From assembly GCA_963726365.1 (NCBI GenBank), contig CAVSCI010000003.1:557934-621933 (forward strand): DNA of 64,000 nucleotides. Reading direction: 5' to 3'. Origin of the DNA: JAABQG01 sp963726365 (GTDB lineage Bacteria > Pseudomonadota > Gammaproteobacteria > Burkholderiales > Burkholderiaceae_C). The number at the start of each line of letters is the position of its first letter. The first letter of the stretch is position 1. Of this stretch, positions 20,001 to 28,636 are shown one piece after another. Made by a program: the position numbers and the translations under genes. The notes below the pieces were generated by a model that saw only the letters and a program-made list of their open reading frames with translations, ran no database searches and had not been told where the DNA came from.

Positions 20001-20573
20001 CGGGAGCGCAAGGGTTTCCTGGATGCACAGACGGCCGACTTGACTGACGCGATGACGACACTGGAGGATGCAATCCGGAAGATTGACGGTGAAACCCGTG
20101 AACTTCTTTCCGGCACCTTCAATGTCGTCAACGAGCACTTCGGACGCATGTTCCCGGAGCTGTTCGGTGGCGGCAATGCGCGCCTCGTCATGACCGGCGA
20201 CGAAATCCTGGACTCCGGCGTCCAGGTCATGGCCCAGCCGCCGGGCAAGAAGAACCAGACCATTCACCTGCTGTCGGGCGGCGAGAAGGCTCTGACAGCG
20301 ATTGCGCTGGTGTTTGCCATCTTTCAGCTCAACCCGGCGCCATTCTGTCTGCTGGACGAGGTGGATGCCCCGCTGGACGACGCCAACACCGAGCGCTACG
20401 CAAAACTCGTGACCAGCATGAGCCGGGAGACCCAGTTCCTGTTCATCAGCCACAACAAGATCGCCATGGAAATGGCGGAGCAGTTGATCGGCGTGACCAT
20501 GCAGGAGCAAGGCGTTTCGCGTATCGTCGCCGTGGACATGGAGTCCGCTGTCGGGCTGGCCGAGGTCCCATGA
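17058..20573 (+). CDS. smc: Chromosome segregation ATPase SMC
   Basis: Condensin-type SMC protein that organises the nucleoid, 1171 residues, normal length. The N-terminal head has Walker A GPNGCGKSN at about residue 33. Long coiled-coil arms rich in Glu, Gln, Arg and Ala flank a hinge around residues 510-660. The C-terminal head carries the signature LLSGGEKALTAIAL near residue 1072 and Walker B CLLDEVDAPLDDAN near 1097. The start is GTG. It is followed 28 bases later by zipA and ligA, a conserved proteobacterial order. Confidence 0.97.
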   Translation: MRLNSIKLSGFKSFVEPTNFQLPGQLVGVVGPNGCGKSNIMDAVRWVLGESRASELRGESMQDVIFNGTNNRKPASRASVELVFDNADHRAGGQWGQFGEIAVKRILTRDGNSSYYINNQPVRRRDVQDVFLGTGLGPRAYAIIGQGTISRIIESRPEELRLFLEEAAGVSKYKERRRETENRLSDTRENLTRVEDILRELNANLEKLEKQAAVAQQFNALQADVTLKQNQQWFLKRSESEADQLKVRLEAEKAVNELESRVADLRHVEADLEAIRQAHYAAGDHVNQAQGLLYEASAEVGRLEAEIRFVVEGRQRVEQRLVQLREQAVQWGGRKEAAQAEIATLADQAIEAEETAMTLSAQVDEQAQALPDLEEALRQAQARASEQRASVTQVQQQIQVLAADQRNVEEQSRQLNVRRERLTVDRNALAAPDEQRLFNLQNQLAAAKEAAETADARLHELQEQVPQLDEDRRARQQAVNTEGSRQTALSARMEALKALQEKVRTDGKLKPWLAKHGLDALQGLWSRIHVEPGWENALEAALRERLGALEVSRLDMVRAFGADAPPARLAFYSPPQAAIAGKGSALPSLADLLRLNDAGQQALFAEWLHGCRTAPGLEEALASRENLLPGEVIYVKSGHAVTRHSVSFYAPDNEQAGLLARAQEIENLDKQLKAQALITDEARSALVRAEAAYADAAQRLVSARREASEAQSRAHEVQVETLRLSQLAEQTRARSEQIAGDLAEVDGQLEDLQERRINAEGRFEELDMQLADNQERHAQLDEHVIEAERRLSACREQQRGLERRAQEAAFAQRSLAARQAELTRAIETAGEQARELAVDEQRAREELSRLTAAAAQAGLQSALALKLERESQLGAQRSTYDDLTARLRASDERRLKLERELDPMRQRITDFQLKEQAARLGLEQYTQLLADAQADLGVIAKSIADGNVRLQGLQGEIDRLHREIGALGAVNLAALEELTTARERKGFLDAQTADLTDAMTTLEDAIRKIDGETRELLSGTFNVVNEHFGRMFPELFGGGNARLVMTGDEILDSGVQVMAQPPGKKNQTIHLLSGGEKALTAIALVFAIFQLNPAPFCLLDEVDAPLDDANTERYAKLVTSMSRETQFLFISHNKIAMEMAEQLIGVTMQEQGVSRIVAVDMESAVGLAEVP

Positions 20574-20601
20574 ATCCCCTGAACCAACAGGTGAAATCCC
20601 C

Positions 20602-21642
20602 ATGAGTTCACTCCAAATCAGCCTCGCCGTCGCAGGTGGACTGGTGCTGGCCGCAGTGGTGGCGCACAGCGCCTGGACATCGCGCAAGAACGCGCCTCGG
20701 CAGGCGCAGCCCGAATCCGTCCCGTCGGAGGGTTCTCCCGAACCGCTGGCGGAGACAGAGCGCCAGGATCCCGGGTTCGACGGGCCCTTGGAGTCCATGC
20801 CCTTGCCCGCCCCCGAGAAGAAGCTCGGGCTCGACGCCCTGATTGACGTCATTGCCCCGATTGCCCTGGAGGGCGTCGTGTCGGGTGATGCGGCGCTGGC
20901 GGCGATGCCGACAACGCGGCGTGCAGGCAGCAAGCCTTTCGCCATCGAGGGCCTGAACGAGTCCAGTGGCCAATGGGAAACGCCAGTTGCCGGCCAGCGC
21001 TACCGCGTTTTCCAGGCCGGCGTGCAACTGGCCAACCGGACTGGCCACCTCAATGAAATCGAGTACTCCGAATTTGTCATGAAGGCGCAGGCCTTTGCGG
21101 ATGCGGTCAATGGCAGCCCGGAATTTCCCGAAATGATCGAGGAGGTCGGGCGCGCACGGGAACTGGACCAGTTCGCCAGTGAACACGACGCCCAGCTTGG
21201 ATTCACACTGCGCGCGCGCAGCGCGGCCTGGAGCCCGGGCTACGTGCAGCAAAATGCCGCGCGCATTGGGTTTGTGCCCGGGGTCATTCCCGGCCGCATG
21301 GTGCTGCCCGCGAGCCAGGCGGGCATGCCGCCCGTTCTGGGCCTTGCCTTCGACACGCAGGCGGCCCTTTCCGAAGATCCAGACCAGTCGGCGATACGCG
21401 AAGTGACGCTCAGCCTGGACGTACCCCAGGTTCACCGCACCGAACAGCCTTTCGTTCGCATGCGCGAGGCTGCGATGGCGCTGGCTGCAAGCATGGACGG
21501 CCTGATTACCGACGACAACGGCCAGATCATCCGCGCTGAGTCACTCGATGCGATCGGCGCCGACCTTGAACTCCTGTACGACACCCTGGATGCGCGCGAC
21601 CTGGCGGTGGGTTCGCCACAGGCGCGGCGGCTGTTCTCCTGA
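20602..21642 (+). CDS. zipA: Cell division protein ZipA homologue
   Basis: 346-residue FtsZ-anchoring protein. It has a single N-terminal membrane segment (LAVAGGLVLAAVVAHSAW) with the rest in the cytoplasm, a Pro/Glu-rich linker (about residues 28-75), and a C-terminal domain with the ZipA_C pattern around REVTLSLDVPQV and the terminal helix YDTLDARDLAVGS. Overall identity to ZipA is modest by eye; the main support is topology and its place between smc and ligA, the conserved position of zipA. Confidence 0.8.
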   Translation: MSSLQISLAVAGGLVLAAVVAHSAWTSRKNAPRQAQPESVPSEGSPEPLAETERQDPGFDGPLESMPLPAPEKKLGLDALIDVIAPIALEGVVSGDAALAAMPTTRRAGSKPFAIEGLNESSGQWETPVAGQRYRVFQAGVQLANRTGHLNEIEYSEFVMKAQAFADAVNGSPEFPEMIEEVGRARELDQFASEHDAQLGFTLRARSAAWSPGYVQQNAARIGFVPGVIPGRMVLPASQAGMPPVLGLAFDTQAALSEDPDQSAIREVTLSLDVPQVHRTEQPFVRMREAAMALAASMDGLITDDNGQIIRAESLDAIGADLELLYDTLDARDLAVGSPQARRLFS

Positions 21643-21681
21643 GGCTGCAAGGCCAACCCGCCGGGCCGGCCTGCAACACTG

Positions 21682-23755
21682 ATGTCTACATCCGATCTGT
21701 TTGACGCCGAGGGGTCCGTTTCCCCAGCGGCGCGGGCCGAGACCCTGCGCAGGGCGCTGCATCACCACGCCCACCGTTACTACACGCTGGACGCGCCCGA
21801 AATCCCTGACGCTGAATACGACAGACTGTTTCGAGAGCTTCAGGCGCTGGAGGCGGCGCATCCGGCGCTGCGCACGCCGGACTCACCCACCTTGCGCGTG
21901 GGCGGCAGGGTGCTGGATTCCTTTGCGAGTGTTCGGCATGCCGTGCCCATGCTCAGCATTCGCACGGAAACCGATACCGAGGCCAGCGGCGCGCAGGCTT
22001 TTGATGCCCGCGTGCGCCGTGAACTGGGACTGGCCGACAACGCGCCCCCGGTCGAGTACGTGGCCGAGCTCAAGTTCGATGGCCTGGCGATGAGCCTGCG
22101 CTATGAAGACGGTGTGCTGGTTCAGGCTGCCACCCGCGGCGATGGCGAGGTGGGAGAGGACGTGACGCAAAACGTGCGCACGATACGCCAGATTCCCCTG
22201 CGCTTGCCGGCCGAGGCGCCCCCATTGCTTGAGGTGCGCGGTGAGGTGTACATGCGCCGCGACGACTTTGAGTCACTCAACGAGAAGCAGCGCGAAAAAG
22301 GCGAGAAAACCTTCGTCAACCCGCGCAATGCGGCCGCTGGTGCAGTGCGGCAACTCGATCCGGCCATCGCGGCGCAGCGCCCCTTGAGCTTTTATCGCCT
22401 ATGGCCTGGGCGACATCACCCCGCCCGAACAGGGCGGCCCGGCGTTCGAAACCCACTTTGAGCTGCTCCAGACCCTGAAATCATGGGGTTTTCCGGTCGT
22501 GTCCAGCGTTGAAAGGTCACTGGGCGCTACTGGTTTGATAGCGTATCACCAGCGTATCGGTGCCCTGCGCGACAGCCTGCCGTTCGACATCGACGGCGTG
22601 GTCTACAAGGTCAACAGTCTCGCACTGCAGCGCCGCCTCGGCTTCGTCACGCGCGAGCCGCGCTGGGCCGTGGCGCACAAATACCCGGCCCAGGAGCAGC
22701 TGACCACAGTGCTCGGCATCGACGTGCAGGTCGGGCGCACCGGCAAGCTCACACCGGTGGCCAAGCTCGCGCCGGTGTTCGTCGGCGGCGTGACGGTGAC
22801 CAATGCCACGCTGCACAACGAGGACGAGGCGCGGCGCAAGGACGTGCGCGTGGGCGATACCGTGATCGTGCGCCGTGCCGGTGACGTGATTCCCGAGGTG
22901 GTCGCGGTGTTGCCCGACCGGCGTCCGGCGGACGCGCCGGTCTTCACCATGCCGAAGGTCTGTCCGGTCTGCGGCAGCGCGGCGGTCCGCGAGGAAGGCG
23001 AAGTGGACACGCGCTGCAGCGGCGGCCTGTTCTGCAGCGCCCAGCGCAAGCAGGCGATCCTGCACTATGCGCAGCGGCGCGCTGTCGAAGTTGAAGGGCT
23101 TGGCGACAAACTGGTGGACCAGCTGGTGGACGCGGGGATCGTCAAAACCCTGCCTGATCTCTACCGGCTGGGCCTGACGGCGCTGGCCAGCCTGGACCGC
23201 ATGGCCGAGAAGTCGGGGCAGAACATCCTCGAAGCCCTCGAGAAGTCAAAGCAGACCACGCTGGCGCGTTTCGTATTCGGACTGGGGATCCGCCATGTCG
23301 GCGAAGCCACGGCCAAGGCGTTGGCGCGCCACTTTGGCAGGCTGGATGCCCTCATGCACGCGCCGCTGGAGGATCTGATCGAGGTCGAGGACGTCGGGCC
23401 GGTGGTGGCGCAGAGCATCCGTACATTTTTCGACCAGCCGCACAACTGCGAGGTCGTTGAACAACTGCGTGCGTGCGGCGTGAACTGGGAGGAGGGCGAT
23501 CCGGCTGTGATGCCGCCGAAGGCGCTGTCCGGCAAGACGTTCGTGCTCACCGGGACTTTACCCACCCTGAGTCGGGAGCAGGCCAAAGAGAGGATTGAAG
23601 CCGCCGGCGCCAAGGTGGCGGGCTCAGTCAGCAAGAAAACCGACTATGTCGTCGCCGGCGCCGAGGCGGGCAGCAAGCTGGACAAGGCCAACGCGTTGGG
23701 CGTCAAGGTGCTGGACGAAGCCGGCCTGTTGGCACTGTTGAATGGGGAAACGTTC
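21682..23755 (+). pseudogene. ligA: NAD-dependent DNA ligase, frameshifted as written and lacking its own stop
   Basis: Essential replicative ligase. The adenylation Lys is codon 131 in ELKFDGLAMSL. Then come the OB fold, the Cys4 zinc finger (CPVCGSAAV...CSGGLFCSAQ), helix-hairpin-helix repeats and a C-terminal BRCT domain (GKTFVLTGTLPTLSREQAK). An extra C near 22396 shifts the frame; skipping it restores FYAYGLGDITPPEQGG. No stop separates ligA from def, so the frame runs from the BRCT domain (GLLALLNGETF) straight into MTIREILKMG. Part of the 45-base repeat is embedded at 22522-22543. The frameshift is probably a sequencing error. Confidence 0.9.
22522..22543 (-). repeat. Partial copy of the 45-base element in ligA
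   Basis: On the minus strand GCTATCAAACCAGTAGC followed by GCCC matches the 3' half of the purL copy at 19 of 21 positions; the 5' half is not recognisable. It is translated antisense as GATGLIA. Confidence 0.55.
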
Positions 23756-24296
23756 ATGACCATCCGCGAGATTCTGAAAATGGGCGATCCCCGCCTGCTG
23801 CGCGTGGCGCAGCCGGTGGCAGCCTTTGATACGGACGAGTTGCACCTGCTGGTGCGCGACATGTTCGAGACCATGGCCGCCGTCGATGGCGCCGGGCTGG
23901 CGGCACCGCAGATCGGTGTGGACCTGCAACTGGTCATTTTCGGCACCGACGCGGTGAATCCGCGTTATCCGGATGCACCGCTGGTCCCGCGCACCGTGCT
24001 GCTGAATCCGGTGCTCACGCCGGTTGGTGCTGAAGAGGAGGAGGGCTGGGAGGGCTGCCTGTCCGTGCCCGGCCTGCGCGGCAGTGGTGCCACGCTGGAA
24101 GAGGATCCGCTACACGGGCTTTGACCCCTATGGCGACCCGATCGAGCGCACGGTCGAGGGTTTTCACGCCCGCGTGGTGCAGCACGAGTGCGACCACCTG
24201 ATCGGCATGCTGTATCCGATGCGTGTGCGGGATTTCCGCCAGTTCGGCTTCACCGAAGTCTTGTTTCCCGGCCTGGACGCCGGGCAGGACGACTGA
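23756..24296 (+). pseudogene. def: Peptide deformylase, frameshifted as written
   Basis: Removes the N-terminal formyl group of nascent proteins. Motif 1 GLAAPQIGVD, motif 2 EGWEGCLSVPGLRG (metal Cys) and motif 3 QHECDHLIGML (metal His and catalytic Glu) are all present. Motif 3 is in a different frame, because one extra base near 24083 follows GLRG; skipping it gives RG-VVPRWKRIRYTGFDPYG as in relatives. The ATG is in frame with ligA and has GGGGA 7 bases upstream. The length after correction is about 180 residues, normal for type 1 deformylases. Confidence 0.88.
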
Positions 24297-24300
24297 CCCG

Positions 24301-24999
24301 GTGAACGACCTGCCCGCCGAACGCAGCCCGGTGCTGCACCCCGGCTACGAGGTCAAGTTCGAGACCATTGCGGGCAGCGGCGCGGACCTGCAGTTGCGCT
24401 CTCTGCTCGACCGTCAGCAGTTCCACGACCCGCTGGGCGAGGCCGAACGGGCTGGCATTTCATCTGCCACATGGCCTATTTTTGGCCTGCTCTGGCCCTC
24501 AGGCCGGGTGCTGGCGCATGCGATGCTTTCGTTTGAAGTTGAAGGCAAGCGCATCCTGGAAGTCGGCTGCGGACTGGCCCTGGCCAGTCTGGTGATTCAC
24601 CGGCGCGGCGGTGACATCACGGCCAGCGACTGCCATCCCCTTGGCCGCGCCTTTCTGCGGGAGAACCTGCGTCTCAATGACTTGCCCGCCATGAAGTATG
24701 AAACCGGAAACTGGGCGCGCAGCAATCCGGCGCTGGGCTTGTTTGACCTCATCATCGGCAGCGATCTGCTCTACGACCGGGACCAGCCGCGCGCGCTGTC
24801 GAACTTCATCGACCTGCATTCCGCCACCACGGTGGAGGTGCTGATCGTGGATCCTGACCGCGGCAACCAGCCCCGCTTCAGCCGGAACATGGCTGCACTG
24901 GGGTATTCGCACACCGAGGAGCGCGTCAAGACGCTGCCCGATGGGTCCGCCTACAAGGGGCGCCTGCACAGCTACCAGCGCCAGACGCTGGTCGATTGA
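24301..24999 (+). CDS. Class I SAM-dependent methyltransferase (lysine-methyltransferase-like)
   Basis: 232-residue predicted methyltransferase. The SAM motif ILEVGCGLALASLVI is followed by ITASDCHP and by LIIGSDLLYDRDQP, a D-x-x-Y arrangement like METTL21/23-type and related protein methyltransferases. The W-P-x-x-x-L-W-P-x-G pattern before the SAM motif (WPIFGLLWPSG) also fits that group. I chose the GTG at 24301, four bases after the def stop. The substrate is unknown. It ends 9 bases before the convergent glnD gene. Confidence 0.8.
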   Translation: MNDLPAERSPVLHPGYEVKFETIAGSGADLQLRSLLDRQQFHDPLGEAERAGISSATWPIFGLLWPSGRVLAHAMLSFEVEGKRILEVGCGLALASLVIHRRGGDITASDCHPLGRAFLRENLRLNDLPAMKYETGNWARSNPALGLFDLIIGSDLLYDRDQPRALSNFIDLHSATTVEVLIVDPDRGNQPRFSRNMAALGYSHTEERVKTLPDGSAYKGRLHSYQRQTLVD

Positions 25000-25008
25000 A
25001 CGGCCTTT

Positions 25009-27648
25009 TCAGGCCTGCAGTGCGTCGAGCAGTTCGGTCTCTATCGCGATCTGGGCCTTGTTTTGCTGCAGCTCTGGTCCGTCGATCAGGAAGGTGTCCT
25101 CGACACGTTCGCCCAAGGTAGTGACTTTGGCCAGTTGCAGATTGATGTGGTGCCTGGCCAGCACCCGCGCCACGCTGTAGAGCAGGCCGACGCGGTCGCT
25201 GGCTGAAATGCTGAGCAGCCAGCGCTGGGCCTTTTCATCGGGCTGCAGGTCCACGCGCGGGGCAAAGGGGAAGCTCTTCACGCGCCGGGACACGCGGCCC
25301 CGGCTGGGTTCCGGTAGCGCGCCCGGGTGCTCCAGGGTCTGGGCGAGTTCAGTCTCGACCATGGTCATCAGCTCCTGGTAGTGCTCGGGCAGCATGGCGG
25401 TGACGATCTGGAAGGTGTCGAGCGCGTAGCCGTTGTTGGCGGTGTGGATCTTGGCATCCAGGATGCTGAAGCTGGCCTGGTCGAAGTAGCCACAGATACG
25501 CGCAAAGAGGTCGGGTTGGTCGGGCGTGTAGACCACCACCTGCAGTCCTTCGCCAACAGGTGACTGGCGAGCGCGCACAATGGTTTTGCCGGGGACACCG
25601 CCGACGGATTCTCCGGCCGCAGGTTTTTTCACCACGTGGCGCGACAGCTGGCGGGTGTGCCAGGCGATGTCCGCGGCGTCGTGGCGCATGAAGTAGCCCA
25701 TATCCAGTGTGTCCCACAGGGCCTTGTAGGCTTCAAAGGGTTCGGCGTGCAGTGCCAGATCCACCAGCGCTTCGCGCTTGCGCGCCTCGATGTCGGCGCT
25801 TGCATCGGGTGCGCGTCCCCCGAGTACCCGCAGCGTGTAGCGGTACAGGTCTTCCAGCAACTTGCCCTTCCAGGCGTTCCACACCTTGGGACTGGTGCCG
25901 CGGATGTCGGCCACCGTCAGCAGGTAGAGCGCCGTGAGGTTGCGCTCGTTGCCCACACGCCGGGCAAAGGCGCCGATGACGCCCGGATCGCTCAGGTCTT
26001 CCTTTTGCGCGATGCGGCTCATGGTGAGGTGTTCGCCGACCAGGAACTCGATCAGCTTCGAGTCATCCCTCCCGATGCCGTGTTCTCGGCAGAAACGACG
26101 GACCTCCGCGCAACCGAGCTTCGAATGATCGCCACCGCGTCCCTTGGCAATGTCGTGAAACAGCGCGGCGACGTACAGGACCCAGGGCTTGTCCCAGCCA
26201 GCGGCGAGCTGCGAGCAGAACGGATACTCGTGCGCGTGTTCGGGGATGAAGAAGCGCCGCATGTTGCGCAGCACCATCAGGATGTGCTGGTCGACCGTAT
26301 AGACGTGGAACAGGTCGTGCTGCATCTGCCCCACGATACGGCGGAACACCCACAGGTAGCGCCCGAGCACCGAGGTCTGGTTCATCAGGCGCATGGCGTG
26401 GGTGATGCCGGCGGGCTGCTGCAGGATGCGCAGGAAGGTGCCCCGATTGATCGGGTCGTGGCGGAACGACGCGTCCATGATGGTGCGCACGTTGTACAGC
26501 GCGCGCAGCGTGCGCGCCGACAGGCCGCGCAAGCCGAGGTGGGTCTGGTAGAGCAGGAAGGTTTCCAGAATTGCGTGGGGATTTTTCTGGTACAGGTCGT
26601 CGCTGGCCACCTCGATCATGCCGGCCTTCTCGAAAAAGCGCGCGTTGATGGGCCGCAGTGCGTGCGGCGATCCGCCGTGATCCGCCTGCAGGCGCTCCTC
26701 AATGTTGAGCAGCAGGATCTGGTTGAGCTGCGCGACCGCCTTGGCGGCCCAGTAGTAGCGCTTCATCAGGGCTTCGCTGGCCAGCTCGCCCGGCCGCCCG
26801 TCGGGTGTCGTGCGGGAGCGGTAGCCGAATGATTCGGCCACGGCGGTCTGCAGGTCGAACACCAGCCGGTCCTCCCGGCGCCGTGCGATCAGGTGCAACC
26901 GCACTCGAATCAGACTGAGCAGGGCCTCGTTGTGCTTGATCTGTCGCACCTCGAACGGTGTGGCCAGCCCCTTGCGGGCCAGTTCCTCCCAGCTCCTGCC
27001 CAAGCCGGCCGCACGTGCCACCCAAAGGATGATCTGCAGGTCGCGCAGGCCCCCGGGCGATTCCTTGCAATTGGGCTCAAGAGCGTAGGGCGTGTCCTCG
27101 AACTTGGTATGGCGCTGGCGAAGTTCCAGCGTTTTCGCGACAAAGAAGGCGCGCGGATCCATCACGGCGTCAAAGCGTCGCTGGAACAGGTTGAACAGCC
27201 GTGCATCCCCGTCAACCTGTCTTGCCTCAAGCAGGGAGGTCTGGACGGTCACATCCTTGGCGGCTTCGGCCAGGCAGTCGGCGAGTGTGCGCACGCTGGA
27301 GCCGATCTCCAGCCCCGCATCCCAGCAGGCGCCGATGAAGGATTCGATCCGGGTCTTGAGCTCGACATTGGTATCGGGTGACTCGTCGTCGGGCAGAAGC
27401 ACCAGAACGTCCACGTCCGAATGAGGGAACAACTCGCCCCGACCAAATCCTCCGACAGCCACCAGGGCGAATGGAGCGTCCAGGCCGGCCTGCCGCCACA
27501 GCGTGCACAACAGTTGGTCGGCCAGCCCGGACAAGGCGCGCAAGGTGTTCCGCACGCCCCGGGTGGAAGCGCCGCAGTCCGTGATCATGCGCAGGGCTTC
27601 GGCCTTGTTCTGGCGGTACGTCTCGCGCAGGTGGGGTAGATCGGTCAT
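25009..27648 (-). CDS. glnD: [Protein-PII] uridylyltransferase/uridylyl-removing enzyme
   Basis: Bifunctional glutamine sensor of nitrogen control that adds or removes UMP on PII proteins. The nucleotidyltransferase domain is at the N-terminus (GGFGRGELFPHSDVDVLVLL, with the catalytic DVD pair). The HD hydrolase domain is near the middle (FHDIAKGRGGDHS). Two ACT domains lie in the last 200 residues (VVVYTPDQPDLFARICGYF and LLSISASDRVGLLYSVARVL). 879 residues is normal. It lies 42 bases downstream of map on the same strand. Confidence 0.97.
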   Translation of the reverse strand: MTDLPHLRETYRQNKAEALRMITDCGASTRGVRNTLRALSGLADQLLCTLWRQAGLDAPFALVAVGGFGRGELFPHSDVDVLVLLPDDESPDTNVELKTRIESFIGACWDAGLEIGSSVRTLADCLAEAAKDVTVQTSLLEARQVDGDARLFNLFQRRFDAVMDPRAFFVAKTLELRQRHTKFEDTPYALEPNCKESPGGLRDLQIILWVARAAGLGRSWEELARKGLATPFEVRQIKHNEALLSLIRVRLHLIARRREDRLVFDLQTAVAESFGYRSRTTPDGRPGELASEALMKRYYWAAKAVAQLNQILLLNIEERLQADHGGSPHALRPINARFFEKAGMIEVASDDLYQKNPHAILETFLLYQTHLGLRGLSARTLRALYNVRTIMDASFRHDPINRGTFLRILQQPAGITHAMRLMNQTSVLGRYLWVFRRIVGQMQHDLFHVYTVDQHILMVLRNMRRFFIPEHAHEYPFCSQLAAGWDKPWVLYVAALFHDIAKGRGGDHSKLGCAEVRRFCREHGIGRDDSKLIEFLVGEHLTMSRIAQKEDLSDPGVIGAFARRVGNERNLTALYLLTVADIRGTSPKVWNAWKGKLLEDLYRYTLRVLGGRAPDASADIEARKREALVDLALHAEPFEAYKALWDTLDMGYFMRHDAADIAWHTRQLSRHVVKKPAAGESVGGVPGKTIVRARQSPVGEGLQVVVYTPDQPDLFARICGYFDQASFSILDAKIHTANNGYALDTFQIVTAMLPEHYQELMTMVETELAQTLEHPGALPEPSRGRVSRRVKSFPFAPRVDLQPDEKAQRWLLSISASDRVGLLYSVARVLARHHINLQLAKVTTLGERVEDTFLIDGPELQQNKAQIAIETELLDALQA

Positions 27649-27690
27649 GGTGACCCTCAGGAAGTCAGATTGCCGGCTGCGACCGTTGGG

Positions 27691-28494
27691 TCAGGCCTTG
27701 ACGAACGCGGGTGGCGGCGGGCTGCCGGCCGACAGGGTCAATACCTCATAGCCATCACCGGTGACAAGGACGGTGTGCTCCCACTGGGCTGAAAGCGAAT
27801 GGTCCTTGGTGACGATGGTCCAGCCGTCGCCGAGTTCCTTGATGTCGCGCTTGCCGGCGTTGATCATCGGTTCGATGGTGAAGGTCATGCCGGGCACCAG
27901 TTCGTCGAGCGTGCCGGGCTTTCCGTAGTGCAGCACCTGCGGTTCCTCGTGGAATACACGGCCGATACCATGGCCACAGAACTCGCGAACGACACTGAAA
28001 CCGTTGCTCTCCGCAAATTTCTGGATGGCCCAGCCGATATCGCCCAGACGGGCGCCGGGGCGAACCTGGACGATGCCGTGCCACATGGCCTCATAGGTGA
28101 GGGCACTCAGGCGCCGGGAGGCAATCGAGGTTTCGCCAAGCTGGAACATGCGGCTGGTGTCGCCATGCCAGCCATCCTTTATCACGGTGATGTCGATGTT
28201 CAGGCTGTCGCCTTTCTTCAGCGGCTTGTCGTTTGGAATCCCGTGGCAGACCTGGTGGTTGATCGAGGTACAGATCGACTTGGGGTAGGGGATGTAACCG
28301 GAGGGCTGGTAGTTCAAGGGCGCGGGAATGGCCCCTTGTACCTGCGTGATGAAGTCATGGGCCAGCCGGTCGAGTTCGTTGGTGGTCACGCCCGGTTTCA
28401 CGTGAGGCGTCAGGTAGTCCAGCACTTCAGAGGCCAGTCTGCCGGCGATGCGCATGCCGGCGATGCCTTCGGCGTCTTTATAGGTAATCGTCAT
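27691..28494 (-). CDS. map: Methionine aminopeptidase type I
   Basis: Removes initiator Met from nascent proteins. Dinuclear-metal ligands of the pita-bread fold are visible: SLNIDITVIKDGWHGDTSRMF (the DxT-Dx10 pair), CGHGIGRVFHEEP (His), TFTIEPMIN (Glu) and the final Glu in QWEHTVLVT. 267 residues is typical. It is divergent from purL with 142 bases between the starts and is followed by glnD, a common betaproteobacterial pairing. Confidence 0.96.
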   Translation of the reverse strand: MTITYKDAEGIAGMRIAGRLASEVLDYLTPHVKPGVTTNELDRLAHDFITQVQGAIPAPLNYQPSGYIPYPKSICTSINHQVCHGIPNDKPLKKGDSLNIDITVIKDGWHGDTSRMFQLGETSIASRRLSALTYEAMWHGIVQVRPGARLGDIGWAIQKFAESNGFSVVREFCGHGIGRVFHEEPQVLHYGKPGTLDELVPGMTFTIEPMINAGKRDIKELGDGWTIVTKDHSLSAQWEHTVLVTGDGYEVLTLSAGSPPPPAFVKA

Positions 28495-28636
28495 GGGGCG
28501 CGATTATCCCATTCGGGTCATGGGCCTGCAGGCTCGGGGTCTGCCCCCGCTAAAATCAGTGTTTTCGCGAGTGGCCCCAGTCAGCGGCTGTCTTGCGAGT
28601 TTCCTGCCAACGCCCCACCCATTCAAGGCCACCACC

